From Chitinophagaceae bacterium (GTDB lineage: Bacteria > Bacteroidota > Bacteroidia > Chitinophagales > Chitinophagaceae): a stretch of DNA of 64,000 bases. The translations under genes and the position numbers were made by a program. Below the pieces are notes generated by a model. That model searched no databases, was not told the origin of the DNA, and saw only the letters and a program-made list of their open reading frames with translations. This document shows positions 54,877 through 64,000 of the stretch, in pieces; positions within the stretch are counted from its first letter, which is position 1, and every line of letters starts with the position of its first letter. Location: positions 186,001-250,000 of the forward strand of contig JADKKA010000001.1 of the NCBI GenBank assembly GCA_016720745.1, written 5' to 3'.

Positions 54877-55593
54877 TTATATTTCCTTATTAAACCATTT
54901 CTTATTTACAAATATTGTATTGATATATGTATCAGCATATACTTCATAATTATTCCTTAGCATAAAGTCAATGATATCCCGAACCTTAGGTCTGATATGA
55001 TTTTCACTATAAGCGCATGTTTCCACACAAATAACCGGGATAGGGAATTTTTGAAAATCCAACGACATTAAAACAGCCAAATCCAGCCCTTCAATATCCA
55101 TAGTTAAATAATGCGGATATTCGGAAAAATTATCCTTAATAATATCATTGATGCTTAATATCGGCACCTTATCAACACTCACCAATTTAAACTTACCTGA
55201 AGCCATCCGCAACTCAGCTTCTTCCTTATCGAAAGTGTTAATTCCGGGAACATCGAAAATATAGAATTCTGCTTCTTTATCCTTTGAAACTGAAACACCC
55301 GCATGCAGAATTTTATCTTCAGGGCGATCTTTGTAAAAAGCAGGTATTAAACTCTTGTCAGCCTCAACACAAACACCACGAAAACCCTCCCGATAAAATA
55401 AATAAGTATTACTACTGTAAACCGGGGCATGAGCCCCAAGATCCAGGTACTCAATTTTCGATACCCCATAATCATAAAATAAAAACCGCACAATAACATC
55501 CTCTCCAGCCTGTGAAAATGTGGGAGGGACAAAAGGTGGAGCTACAATTTTATAAACTATTTTTCTTATAAAATCCTTTAATTTCTGAATCAT
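54877..55593 (-). CDS. FkbM-family methyltransferase
   Basis: A 238-residue SAM-dependent enzyme. It has FSQAGEDVIVRFLFYDYGVSKIEYLDLGAHAPVYSSNTYLFYREGFRGVCVEADKSL (the FkbM D-x-G-A-H/N and E-A-D motifs) and HYLTMDIEGLDLAVLMSL (D-I-E-G). It is expected to O-methylate a sugar hydroxyl. It follows the Wzt-type ATPase gene by 7 bases. Confidence 0.85.
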   Translation of the reverse strand: MIQKLKDFIRKIVYKIVAPPFVPPTFSQAGEDVIVRFLFYDYGVSKIEYLDLGAHAPVYSSNTYLFYREGFRGVCVEADKSLIPAFYKDRPEDKILHAGVSVSKDKEAEFYIFDVPGINTFDKEEAELRMASGKFKLVSVDKVPILSINDIIKDNFSEYPHYLTMDIEGLDLAVLMSLDFQKFPIPVICVETCAYSENHIRPKVRDIIDFMLRNNYEVYADTYINTIFVNKKWFNKEI

Positions 55594-55600
55594 ATGATAT

Positions 55601-56833
55601 TTATTTTATCCTTTCCCACTTATCCTTTAAAATAATCACTCCATAATCACTGCCTTCGGTAAAAGAAAAATCAGTACCGTCATCGTATACCTTAATCGGA
55701 CAAACATCTGCCAGCCAGTCATAGGTTATCTGACCTGTTTTTGTATTCAAAGCCAGCAAAAAAGAATAATCCATCGGCGCAATCAATCCGCCTTCAATAA
55801 TAAAATCCACCACGATCTCTTTATCACCATTTTTATAGAAAGGCTGCAATGATTTGTTCACCGTAAATACTCTTTTCTTATCCTGCCGCAACAAACAAAC
55901 ACCAATATTCTGATGATCAGCATATTTGTTTACACCTATCACCATCCGTAACCGAATATCTTCAAGGTGTGCAAAATTGATAGAGGGATTACCACTTTTA
56001 TCACAGGGAAAAACCTGTTTTACAAAAATATCAGCATCCGAATGTTCTTTATGGTAGCTTTCTGTTTTTTCGTTTTTGTAATATTCCTCTACAATTCTGG
56101 AAGGCTCCCCGATATCTTCTACACCGCCGCTTTTTAACAATATGCATTGGTTGCACAGTTGCATTATCGTTCCCATATTATGGCTCACAAATAACACCGT
56201 ACGTCCCTGTTTTTTACTTACATCATCCATTTTACCAAGGCACTTACGCTGGAATTCACTGTCCCCCACCGATAACACTTCATCAACTACCAGTATCTCC
56301 GGTTCCAGATGTGCTGCCACGGAAAAAGCAAGTCGCACATACATGCCGCTGCTGTACCTCTTCACTGGCGTGTCCAAAAATTTTTCTACTCCGGCAAAAT
56401 CCACAATCTCATCAAATTTATTTCTGATTTCCGCCCTCCCCATACCCAAAATAGCACCGTTTAAAAATACATTCTCACGACCAGTCAGCTCGGGGTGAAA
56501 GCCGGTACCCACTTCCAGCAGAGAAGCAATTCGTCCGCTCAGTTCAATTTTTCCGGTTGATGGCTCAGTGATGCGGCTTAGTAGTTTTAATAAAGTACTT
56601 TTCCCTGCACCATTACGACCAATTATTCCAACAGCTTCCCCACTCTGAATTTCAAAATTAATATCTTTCAGCGCCCAGAATTCTTCCTTCGTTACAACAG
56701 ATCTTTCACTATTTAGTAAACTTTTTGCCTTTTTACTCAGCACATCTCTTAAAGCCACATATGGCTCCCTGCCCTGGTGTGAAATGATGTATTTCTTACC
56801 AAGACCGCTAACCTTTATAATTGCATCTGACAT
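55601..56833 (-). CDS. Polysaccharide ABC exporter ATP-binding protein, Wzt type
   Basis: A 410-residue protein. The ATPase domain has Walker A GIIGRNGAGKSTLLKLL, ABC signature YSSGMYVRLAFSVAAHLEPEILVVDEVLSVGD, and the switch His in LFVSHNMGT. An extra C-terminal domain (residues ~260-410) with beta-rich sequence LRMVIGVNKYADHQNIGVCLLR and YSFLLALNTKTGQITYDW matches the Wzt_C sugar-binding domain that recognises the modified chain end. It pairs with the permease gene at 59228-60055. Confidence 0.92.
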   Translation of the reverse strand: MSDAIIKVSGLGKKYIISHQGREPYVALRDVLSKKAKSLLNSERSVVTKEEFWALKDINFEIQSGEAVGIIGRNGAGKSTLLKLLSRITEPSTGKIELSGRIASLLEVGTGFHPELTGRENVFLNGAILGMGRAEIRNKFDEIVDFAGVEKFLDTPVKRYSSGMYVRLAFSVAAHLEPEILVVDEVLSVGDSEFQRKCLGKMDDVSKKQGRTVLFVSHNMGTIMQLCNQCILLKSGGVEDIGEPSRIVEEYYKNEKTESYHKEHSDADIFVKQVFPCDKSGNPSINFAHLEDIRLRMVIGVNKYADHQNIGVCLLRQDKKRVFTVNKSLQPFYKNGDKEIVVDFIIEGGLIAPMDYSFLLALNTKTGQITYDWLADVCPIKVYDDGTDFSFTEGSDYGVIILKDKWERIK

Positions 56834-56862
56834 ACTAATAATTTAGTTCACTATATAATACT

Positions 56863-57940
56863 TTACCATCTATAGTTATTCCGGCAATACCTGATATCAC
56901 TTTCAACCATTTCCTTTACCAGCTCTTCCAGGGCAATTTCAGGCTGCCAGCCAAGTTGCTGTTTTGCCTTCGAAGGATCACCTATCAGCAAGTCTACTTC
57001 TGTTGGTCTGTAGTAGTTAGGATCCACAGAAACCACAACCTGACCCGTATGTACTTTACAGGATGCATCTTCAACTTCAGTAACAATCGCAACTTCATGT
57101 ACCCCTTCTTTTTCAAAGGCGATTTTAATACCCGCATTAGAAAAAGCCATTTGGAGAAAATCCCTGATAGAAGTTGTACGGCCTGTTGCAATAACGAAAT
57201 CATCCGGAATTTCCTGCTGAAGCATCAGCCACATGGCCCGAACATAATCTTTCGCATGACCCCAATCTCTCCTTGCCGATAAATTTCCCAATACAATTTG
57301 ATTTTCAATTCCGTTTACAATTTTAGCCACCCCAAGGGTGACCTTTCTCGTAACAAAATTCTCCCCCCGGTAAGGGCTTTCATGATTAAACAGTATACCA
57401 TTACAGGCAAACATGTTATAAGCTTCCCGGTAATTAACAGTGATCCAATAGGCATATAGTTTCGCCACACCGTAGGGCGATCGCGGGTAAAAGGGGGTTG
57501 TTTCCTTCTGTGGTACTTCCTGAACCAATCCGTAAAGTTCAGAAGTTGAAGCCTGATAAATCTTCGTTTTCCCAACCAAATCAAGCAGGCGGATTGCTTC
57601 CAGCAACCGCAGCGTACCAATCCCATCAGCATTCGCCGTATACTCAGGAGTTTCAAAACTCACTTTTACGTGACTTTGTGCTGCCAGGTTATAAATTTCA
57701 TCTGGCTGTACCTGCTGAATAATTCTGGTAACATTTGACGAATCCGTCAAATCACCATAATGTGTAAAAAAATTGCTCCGGTAAGGGTTGTCGGCCATTA
57801 ATAAATGGTCAATCCGATCGGTATTGATTAAAGAGCTTCTCCTCTTAATTCCATGAACGATATATCCTTTTTCCAACAATAAATCAGCCAGGTATGATCC
57901 ATCCTGACCAGTTACACCCGTTATAAGAGCTGTTTTTCAT
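56863..57940 (-). CDS. gmd: GDP-mannose 4,6-dehydratase (one apparent frameshift at its start)
   Basis: The main frame runs from 57879 and has INTDRIDHLL, IYNLAAQSHVKVSFETPEYTANADGIGTLRLLEAI, and YPRSPYGVAKLYAYWITVNYREAY (catalytic Y-x3-K). NHESPYRGENFVTRK and RDWGHAKDYVRAMW follow. The first ~20 residues are in another frame: with one T fewer in T5 57933-57937 it starts MKTALITGVTGQDGSYLADLL, the Rossmann site. Full length ~358 residues. It makes GDP-4-keto-6-deoxymannose, precursor of GDP-fucose, GDP-rhamnose or related sugars. Confidence 0.92.
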
Positions 57941-57969
57941 TATACTTTCTTTGTCTTTTTATGAACGAT

Positions 57970-59199
57970 TTAAACGATTTCAATTTCAGGAAGCGGGAAA
58001 ATAAACTTTCCCCCTGCTTCCCGGAAAGCCTTCTCCCTGGTTAATATATCGTTCCTGAAATGCCAGGGCAACACCAGAAAATAATCCGGCTTGAGGAGTT
58101 TAGCTTCAGATTCTGAAATTATCGGAATCAAAGTACCCGGTGTATACGTTCCGAATTTACTCTCATTCACTTCTGCGATATATGGCATTTCGGCAGCTGT
58201 TATATTACAATACTGCAATAAAACATTTCCTTTTGTTGAAGCCCCGTATCCAAAAATAGTTTTTCCGGCAGCCACAAGGGAATGAATCAGTTCATTCAAA
58301 TTTTCCTTATGCGTCTTCATTCTTTCAGCAAAAGCCAGGTAAGGCTGTGGCGTATCAAGGCCCATCCGCTTTTCCTGATTCAGCATCCAATTGATAACTG
58401 CATCATTACAGGCATAGGCTGATTCTTTTTTGGCCGCCGTAATGGCAAAGCTTCCACCATTGATATCATTGGTTTGCACTTCAATGATTTTCAATCCATA
58501 TTTCTCCAATAAATCTTTAACCACTTTCAATGAGTAAAACTCCAAATGTTCATGACACAATGTGTCGTATGAATTCGTTCTCAACATGGCAGGCATATAA
58601 CTTTGCTCAAAATGCCATATGCCATCGTCGGCCAGCACAGCCTGTATATCCCTTACAAACTGACCCGGATCTTCCAAGTCATAAAACATGGCAATGGAAG
58701 TAATGACTTTCGCTTTTTCACCAGGAAAAACTGAGTTGAAATTTGCCGCAGTAAAAAAATCAGGAACCAGACTAATATCATTTGTATAGTAGGCTAAAAA
58801 CTTTTTTCCGGTTGGATCGATCCCTACTTTTCTGCATTTCGACTTATACGCCTTTAAAGAAGTGGCATCATTACTGCCGATATCAACAACAATATCATTT
58901 TCTGTAAGACTAACAAAGGATTCGATTTGATGAATTTTCTGAGTCAGATGATTAACCATCGACTTGTTTAATCCTGACCGGTATCCATAATTATCCCCAT
59001 ACATTTCTTCCGCGCTATAAGATTGCTTTAATTGAAGCAATCCACTATCAGGACACCAAACAAGATCTACAGGCCCCTTCGTAATATGCTCGCCGGGAGA
59101 TTTGGGGAAAACACCAGTCAGCACCTGCTCCCCGAGTGACAGCACAGTTTGAAGATTTTCACTTCCGCTAATTCTGCATTTTGAAATTTCAGTATACAT
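57970..59199 (-). CDS. NDP-hexose C-methyltransferase-like protein
   Basis: A 409-residue protein with an N-terminal Cys-containing zinc-binding module (ISKCRISGSENLQTVLSLG...VDLVWCPDSGLLQL). The SAM domain has DIVVDIGSNDATSLKAYK and VITSIAMFYDLEDPGQFVRDIQAVLADDGIWHFEQSYM, then HEHLEFYSLKVVKDLLEKYGL. A C-terminal Rossmann-like domain has GKTIFGYGASTKGNVLLQYC. This three-part order is that of sugar C-methyltransferases (TylC3-like). A branched-chain deoxysugar is therefore likely in the product. Confidence 0.84.
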   Translation of the reverse strand: MYTEISKCRISGSENLQTVLSLGEQVLTGVFPKSPGEHITKGPVDLVWCPDSGLLQLKQSYSAEEMYGDNYGYRSGLNKSMVNHLTQKIHQIESFVSLTENDIVVDIGSNDATSLKAYKSKCRKVGIDPTGKKFLAYYTNDISLVPDFFTAANFNSVFPGEKAKVITSIAMFYDLEDPGQFVRDIQAVLADDGIWHFEQSYMPAMLRTNSYDTLCHEHLEFYSLKVVKDLLEKYGLKIIEVQTNDINGGSFAITAAKKESAYACNDAVINWMLNQEKRMGLDTPQPYLAFAERMKTHKENLNELIHSLVAAGKTIFGYGASTKGNVLLQYCNITAAEMPYIAEVNESKFGTYTPGTLIPIISESEAKLLKPDYFLVLPWHFRNDILTREKAFREAGGKFIFPLPEIEIV

Positions 59200-59227
59200 A
59201 TTTATTAATTGGACTTGATTATTGCTG

Positions 59228-60055
59228 TTAAATTAAATCGGCAAAATTTTTCTCCATCTTCCTGAACTGGTAAATGGAAAGCCAGAAAAAAGCAAAAATG
59301 ACCCCAAGAGAAATATAAAATGGGTAATGCAGGAAAGGATTGGGCGCATCTTTTACAATACACCAGCGAAATCCGTCAATCACCCCTACCATTGGATTCA
59401 GGGCATAAAGCCAGTGCCATTTTTCCGGGATCTGTGCGCTGGTATACCCAACCGGGGAAATAAACAACCCAAACTGTACGATAAATGGAATGATGTAGCG
59501 AAAATCACGATACTTTACATTCAATGCCGTCAGGTATAAACCGGGGCCGAAGGATGCCAGAAATGCCAGGATCCAGAATAAAGGCATCGCCATTATTTCA
59601 GGGGGAGGCATATACCCGTACACCAGGAATAAACCTATCAGTATAACAAAGGAAATAAAGAAATCAATAAAGCTGGTTATCACCGAACTGGCCGGAATAA
59701 TCATCCGGGGGAAATAAACCTTCGTGATCAGATTGGTATTGCCCACCAGGCTGTTACTACACTCCGTAATAGCGTTAGAGAAAAACTGCCAGGGCAGCAA
59801 TCCTGCAAATACTATTATTGAATAAGGAACGGTAGTCTGAACATCCATTTTGGCAATACGACCAAAAACAAAAGTAAAAACAATCATAGTGAGTAAAGGC
59901 CGAAGAACGGCCCATACTACACCCAATACCGTTTGCTTGTACTTGACTTTGATATCCCTCCAGCTCAGGATATAAAACAATTCCCGGTAATGCCAGATAT
60001 CCTTCCAGTAATTTTTCTCTGAACGGCCAGGTTCTATAATGATGCGGTGACTCAT
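59228..60055 (-). CDS. Polysaccharide ABC exporter permease, Wzm type
   Basis: A 275-residue ABC-2-type permease with six membrane segments. The cytosolic N-terminus YWKDIWHYRELFYILSWRDIKVKYKQTVLGVVWAVLRPL is followed by YSIIVFAGLLPWQFFSNAI and a last helix VIFAFFWLSIYQF. It forms the channel with the Wzt-type ATPase. Its ATG overlaps the rmlA stop by four bases. Confidence 0.92.
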   Translation of the reverse strand: MSHRIIIEPGRSEKNYWKDIWHYRELFYILSWRDIKVKYKQTVLGVVWAVLRPLLTMIVFTFVFGRIAKMDVQTTVPYSIIVFAGLLPWQFFSNAITECSNSLVGNTNLITKVYFPRMIIPASSVITSFIDFFISFVILIGLFLVYGYMPPPEIMAMPLFWILAFLASFGPGLYLTALNVKYRDFRYIIPFIVQFGLFISPVGYTSAQIPEKWHWLYALNPMVGVIDGFRWCIVKDAPNPFLHYPFYISLGVIFAFFWLSIYQFRKMEKNFADLI

Positions 60056-60915
60056 TCGTTTATAATATTTTCAAGGTAAATGCCATACCCGCTTTTCCCT
60101 AAATCCTTTGCGAGTACAGCTAATTGTTCTTTATTGATAAAGCCTGAACGGAAGGCCACTTCTTCAATACATCCGATTTTATACCCCTGTCTTTTCTCAA
60201 TCACCCTTACAAACTCACTGGCATCACTCAGCGAATCAAAAGTACCTGTATCCAGCCAGGCCGTACCCCGGTCGAGCAGGGCCACATTCAGGGTTCCCCT
60301 GCGCAGGTATTCTCTGTTTACATCCGTGATTTCATATTCCCCACGCGCTGAGGGCTGCAGGTTTTTCGCAATGTCAACAACTGAATTATCGTAAAAATAT
60401 AATCCCGGAACAGCAAAATTTGATTTGGGCTTTGCCGGCTTTTCCTCTATACTCAGGGCTTTCATTTCCTGATCAAATTCCACTACACCATAACGCTCCG
60501 GATCACTTACATGATAGGCAAACACGTAACCTCCTGTTACATCATTGAGTGTTTTTAGCTGCGTCCCCATTCCGGCACCATAAAAAATATTATCCCCCAG
60601 CACCAGCGCTACTTTGTCCTGCCCGATAAAGTCCGCGCCAATCACAAATGCCTGCGCCAGTCCGTTGGGCACCTGCTGAACAGCATATTCAAAATGGCAT
60701 CCTACCTGGCTACCATCGCCCAGCAACCGGCGAAACTGAGCACTGTCTTCAGGTGTTGTAATAATTAATACATCCCTGATCCCCGCCATCATCAGTGTGG
60801 AAAGCGGATAATAGATCATGGGCTTATCATAAACAGGCATTAACTGCTTACTGATGGCTTTGGTGATGGGATAGAGTCTTGTACCACTCCCGCCAGCGAG
60901 GATGATTCCTTTCAT
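60052..60915 (-). CDS. rmlA: Glucose-1-phosphate thymidylyltransferase
   Basis: A 287-residue enzyme. It starts MKGIILAGGSGTRLYPITKAISKQLMPVYDKPMIYYPLSTLM (nucleotidyltransferase site), has ALVLGDNIFYGAG and RGEYEITDVNREYLRRG. It makes dTDP-glucose, the substrate of the RmlB enzyme encoded at the right edge. Length and motifs are normal. Confidence 0.95.
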   Translation of the reverse strand: MKGIILAGGSGTRLYPITKAISKQLMPVYDKPMIYYPLSTLMMAGIRDVLIITTPEDSAQFRRLLGDGSQVGCHFEYAVQQVPNGLAQAFVIGADFIGQDKVALVLGDNIFYGAGMGTQLKTLNDVTGGYVFAYHVSDPERYGVVEFDQEMKALSIEEKPAKPKSNFAVPGLYFYDNSVVDIAKNLQPSARGEYEITDVNREYLRRGTLNVALLDRGTAWLDTGTFDSLSDASEFVRVIEKRQGYKIGCIEEVAFRSGFINKEQLAVLAKDLGKSGYGIYLENIINE

Positions 60916-60924
60916 AATTAAATT

Positions 60925-62013
60925 TTATTGTTTATCCGCCGAACTGGGAACCGGCGCATATTTTATTTTCAACCGTAATATTTTTTTCTCATACAACTCA
61001 TAGGACAGCCAGGCTACCAGGATCGTAGTCAGCAATACTGCTGTAAATGCGACTGTGTAACGAAGCGTTATATCCAGACCGGCAAAATAGGATCCGGCAA
61101 ATTTGCCAAGAATCATAATCAGCAAGGGATGATAAACATAAATGCCGAATGAAATTCTGCCCAGGAAATCACAAACCCTGTTTTCCAGACCGATCAGCTT
61201 TTGCGGATTCAGAGCCACATTAATAATGAGAACAACTGTAATCACATCGACCAGGTCGTTATCGATCATTGAGATTACATGAAAGCGATTGAAAGCCATC
61301 AGCAGGATTGCCAGCCATGCGAGTACTTGTGCCAGGCGGTGCCGGACGATCCTGTTAAATAAAGCATTCTCCTCCACACAAAAAACAGCCCCCAGGGCGC
61401 CAATGGCCATACACTCAAACCGGGTCACATGTACGATGAGGTAAGGGATTGAAATACCCTTTTACATATCCAGTAGCCTGAATCCCGTTTTTAAAAGTAA
61501 AAAAGCAAACGATAAACCAGATCAGGAAAAGCCTGATGGAACGAACCTTGCTAACAATCCAGGGCCAGAAAAGGTAAAACTGCTCCTCCACCCCTGTGCC
61601 AAGTAATGTCCCAACAAAGGAATTTCGGCACCCAGTATAAATGGGATATTGGCACAAAGAAAGAGGTAAAACCAAATTGAGCCCTCCGGCCGTTCCAGAC
61701 CGAGCCAGCCCAAACAAAGCAATACAAGAATCAGGTAAAAATAATAGAGGGGCCAGATCCGCAAAATCCTGCGCATATAAAAAGCACGGATATTGATTCG
61801 AGCAAAATGTTTCTTTTCTTTTAATAATAGAAAAGTAATCAGAAACCCACTCAAAGAAAAGAAGATGCTGACGCCAAAACCTGCCAAATCAGTACCCTGC
61901 TGGTTCGCCGGCAAACCCAGTTGCACTCCCAATAAAAGGGTATGAGACAGCACTACTGCAATGGCAGCAATAGCTCTTAATCCGTTTAGACCCGGAAGAT
62001 GGATGGCTTTCAT
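60925..62013 (-). CDS. Acyltransferase 3 (OafA-type) membrane protein (two apparent frameshifts)
   Basis: Three overlapping frames form one protein. The first has LPGLNGLRAIAAIAVVLSHTLLLGVQLG (His of the family), VSIFFSLSGFLITFLLLKEK, and FYMRRILRIWPLYYFYL. It breaks at CCCC 61591-61594 and continues GVEEQFYLFWPWIVSKVRSIRLFLIW. It breaks again near 61440-61450 and continues TRFECMAIGALGAVFCVEE to RISFGIYVYHPLLIMILGKFAGSYF. The joined protein is ~362 residues with about ten membrane segments. These enzymes O-acetylate surface polysaccharide. The bases 62014-62221 upstream hold nothing recognisable. Confidence 0.82.
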
Positions 62014-62221
62014 GAAATTTTACAGTACACTTTTAAGACAACCCGGATATTATACGCCGGCGTTTCGAAGTTGCACTTCCTATCCAGCTAATGCGGGGAT
62101 TGACTTGTATAAATCTCTTTCAAATTACAGGAAGGAACGTTGACTGTGAAAATGAACAATATCCTGATGACAAAAAATCGTATTAAAACCAAGACTGACA
62201 GTAAAATACTTACCTGCAGTT

Positions 62222-62872
62222 TTACGCAAGTGGTTTTTCAATAGTTAGAACGGCACAATTGATGGAAACAGTGAATCGGGATAGAATTTTCCAGTCATTT
62301 AGTTCAAGGTTGGATGACCCGTATTTCCGAAGAATAACTGTAAATGAGTGACCTGAAAATTCTTTTTCAAATACAGAAAACGGGGCCGTTTTGCTAATAC
62401 CCCCCCATTTCAGTGTATTCTTTACTTTTAATACTACCCAGGGCCAAAATAAGTAAAATTGCTCTTCTACACCAAGTGACCAAAAGTGTCCAATTACCGG
62501 AAATTGAAATCCCAGTATATAGGGAACATTTGCCAGCAAAAAAAAGTAAAAAAGGACATTCCCTGTTATTTCATAACCACTCAGGAAATACAATAGAACT
62601 AAACTAACAATTAAGTAAAAAAAGTAAAGTGGCCATATTCTCAGTATTCTTCTTACATAAAATTTCCGGATACTAATATCTTTAAACTTTTCCTTTGATT
62701 TTAAAATGTTATCAGATCCACTGAGAGTAAAAAACTCGTCCGCCCATTCAAGGCCTTCTCGTTTAGGCAATCCAAAAAATTCAAGCCCGTGTATAATATG
62801 AGCGGCTACAACGCTAAATGCAGCAATAGCCCTAATCCCATTCAACCCCTTTACATGAAATACTGAATTCAC
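62222..62872 (-). pseudogene. Truncated, internally deleted acyltransferase 3 paralogue
   Basis: The N-terminal part parallels the neighbouring acyltransferase: KGLNGIRAIAAFSVVAAHIIHGLEFFGLP, RKFYVRRILRIWPLYFFYLI, GHFWSLGVEEQFYLFWPWVVLKVKN. The stretch matching GVSIFFSLSGFLITFLLL is missing or replaced (EFFTLSGSDNILKSKEKF). After KVKN the sequence has no further membrane segments and ends at 216 residues, about 60 percent of normal. It is probably a decayed duplicate. The bases 62873-63127 upstream hold nothing recognisable. Confidence 0.62.
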
Positions 62873-63127
62873 AAAACCCTAAAACCATCAAACTCAAAAC
62901 CAATTGATTGCCTGTCTCCCGATAATTATATTTCAGCCCTGATCATTGGCTTTTCAACCAACTGACAAGTCTCGTATTAAAGAAGTGAACTAAATGAAAA
63001 AAATCTCAGGTAAATCGCTATCAGTGCAGGAACCAGCGCGACCCGTCATTGAACAATTGTTCCGGCATTAATCGCCGGCCAACAAATAGCTGTAGCTGCT
63101 GTACCGGATAAAAGCTAATACAAATTA

Positions 63128-64000
63128 CTACCCGTACACTTTTTTATAGTACTCCGTGTAAGCTCCGCTGGTAACGTTTTGCAACCAGGCGGTGTTCTGC
63201 AGGTACCAGTCGATCGTAATAGACAATCCCTCTTCAAATGTTACAGATGGCTTCCAGCCCAGCTCTGTATTGATCTTAGTGGCATCAATAGCATACCGCC
63301 GGTCATGCCCGGGCCGGTCCTTCACATAAGTAATCTGTTGTTCACTCTCACAGGTGGCTCTTCCCAGTTTTTCATCCATCAGCCGGCAAAGCAGTTTGAC
63401 CAGGTCAATATTGGTCCACTCGTTGAATCCTCCCACGGCATAGGTCGCTCCTGTTTTGCCATCGTGCAATACGGTATCAATGGCCACGGCATGGTCAATG
63501 ACATAGAGCCAGTCGCGGGTATATAACCCATCGCCATAAACCGGCAGTGGTTTGCGGTTGATGATATTATTGATGAAAAGCGGAATCAGTTTTTCCGGGA
63601 AATGATTGGGGCCGTAATTATTGGAGCAATTCGTAATGGTAATGGGCAGTCCGTAGGTATCATGATAAGCTCTCACAAAATGATCACTGGATGCCTTGGA
63701 AGCACTATAAGGCGAATGCGGATCATAGCTGGTTGTTTCAGTAAATAATCCGGTGTTCCCAAGGGCACCAAATACTTCATCGGTTGAAACATGATGGAAT
63801 CTTTTGCCTTCGAAATGGCCGGCCCAATGCTTTTTGGCTGCATTGAGCAGGTTCACCGTACCAATGACATTGGTGTACACAAAATCCAAAGGAGAAAGGA
63901 TAGAGCGGTCCACATGGCTTTCGGCGGCCAGGTGGATCACGGCATCGGGTTGATGTTCGGTAAAGATGGCATCAATGGCAGCGGTATCGAGTATATCCGC
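63128..64000 (-). CDS. rmlB: dTDP-glucose 4,6-dehydratase (5' partial)
   Basis: The frame runs past the right edge; the GTG at 63940 is internal, since DAVIHLAAESHVDRSI spans it. Seen are STDEVFGALG, YDPHSPYSASKASSDHFVRAY (Y-x3-K), NNYGPNHFPEKLIPLFINNI and PLPVYGDGLYTRDWLYV, all RmlB hallmarks. It makes dTDP-4-keto-6-deoxyglucose from the RmlA product. rmlC and rmlD are not in the window, although they may lie to the right. Confidence 0.93.
   Translation of the reverse strand, partial: ADILDTAAIDAIFTEHQPDAVIHLAAESHVDRSILSPLDFVYTNVIGTVNLLNAAKKHWAGHFEGKRFHHVSTDEVFGALGNTGLFTETTSYDPHSPYSASKASSDHFVRAYHDTYGLPITITNCSNNYGPNHFPEKLIPLFINNIINRKPLPVYGDGLYTRDWLYVIDHAVAIDTVLHDGKTGATYAVGGFNEWTNIDLVKLLCRLMDEKLGRATCESEQQITYVKDRPGHDRRYAIDATKINTELGWKPSVTFEEGLSITIDWYLQNTAWLQNVTSGAYTEYYKKVYG

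Overview
The window looks like a chromosomal segment of a Bacteroidota member, most likely the Chitinophagaceae. The reasons are the zeaxanthin-type carotenoid operon behind a CarH-like regulator, the scarcity of Shine-Dalgarno sites, -33/-7 promoters of the TTTG-N19-TAnnTTTG kind, a RAYT transposase with GC-rich REP palindromes, and the family content. No rRNA, complete tRNA or CRISPR array was seen.

Region 1 (1-7.6 kb) is accessory DNA. It holds a nuclease/ImmA-type metallopeptidase fusion cut by the left edge, an Eco1/ESCO-like zinc-finger acetyltransferase, a PIN-like protein, a GNAT enzyme, a small membrane protein, a broken unknown gene and a gamma-glutamylcyclotransferase-like protein. 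Two imperfect copies of a ~100-bp att-like sequence (near 3.62 kb and 7.50 kb) and a tRNA-3'-end-like scar with a terminator (7.59-7.64 kb) suggest one or two integrated islands ending here.

Region 2 (7.9-25.6 kb) is a stress/ion-homeostasis block: CPA1 antiporter, ClC channel, ribosome hibernation factor, TPR protein, universal stress protein, Gfo/Idh oxidoreductase, GpgS-like glycosyltransferase with a HAD phosphatase, a sensor kinase/OmpR-type regulator pair with a second antiporter, DUF1508 proteins, a glycerate kinase, a DUF389 membrane protein and a GNAT-nitrilase fusion. Four intergenic regions carry (A/G)TTAAA direct repeats at 11-bp period, in the same orientation relative to one adjacent gene. 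I infer a local regulon of the OmpR-type regulator.

Region 3 (25.6-33.6 kb) has a heavily frame-broken phytanoyl-CoA-dioxygenase-like gene, a short repeat cluster, and the operon sigma factor-crtI-crtB-idi-crtZ-crtY preceded by carH. The carH-sigma gap holds two TTGTTTAA-N17-TTAAACAA palindromes of identical geometry, probable operators. CarH has the residues needed to bind cobalamin, so light control of carotenoids is likely.

Region 4 (33.6-64 kb) is a surface-polysaccharide locus read leftward: dTDP-sugar, GDP-sugar and UDP-uronate enzymes, an initiating sugar transferase, many glycosyltransferases, an asparagine synthetase homologue, a polymerase-like membrane protein, Wzm/Wzt-type ABC export, C- and O-modification enzymes, two acyltransferases (one degenerate) and a CpsB-type phosphatase. 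A RAYT transposase and a REP array interrupt it.

Many otherwise intact genes are broken by single-base frame changes, mostly in homopolymers (about 20 events). This looks like uncorrected sequencing error more than gene decay; such genes are given here as one span with the break stated.
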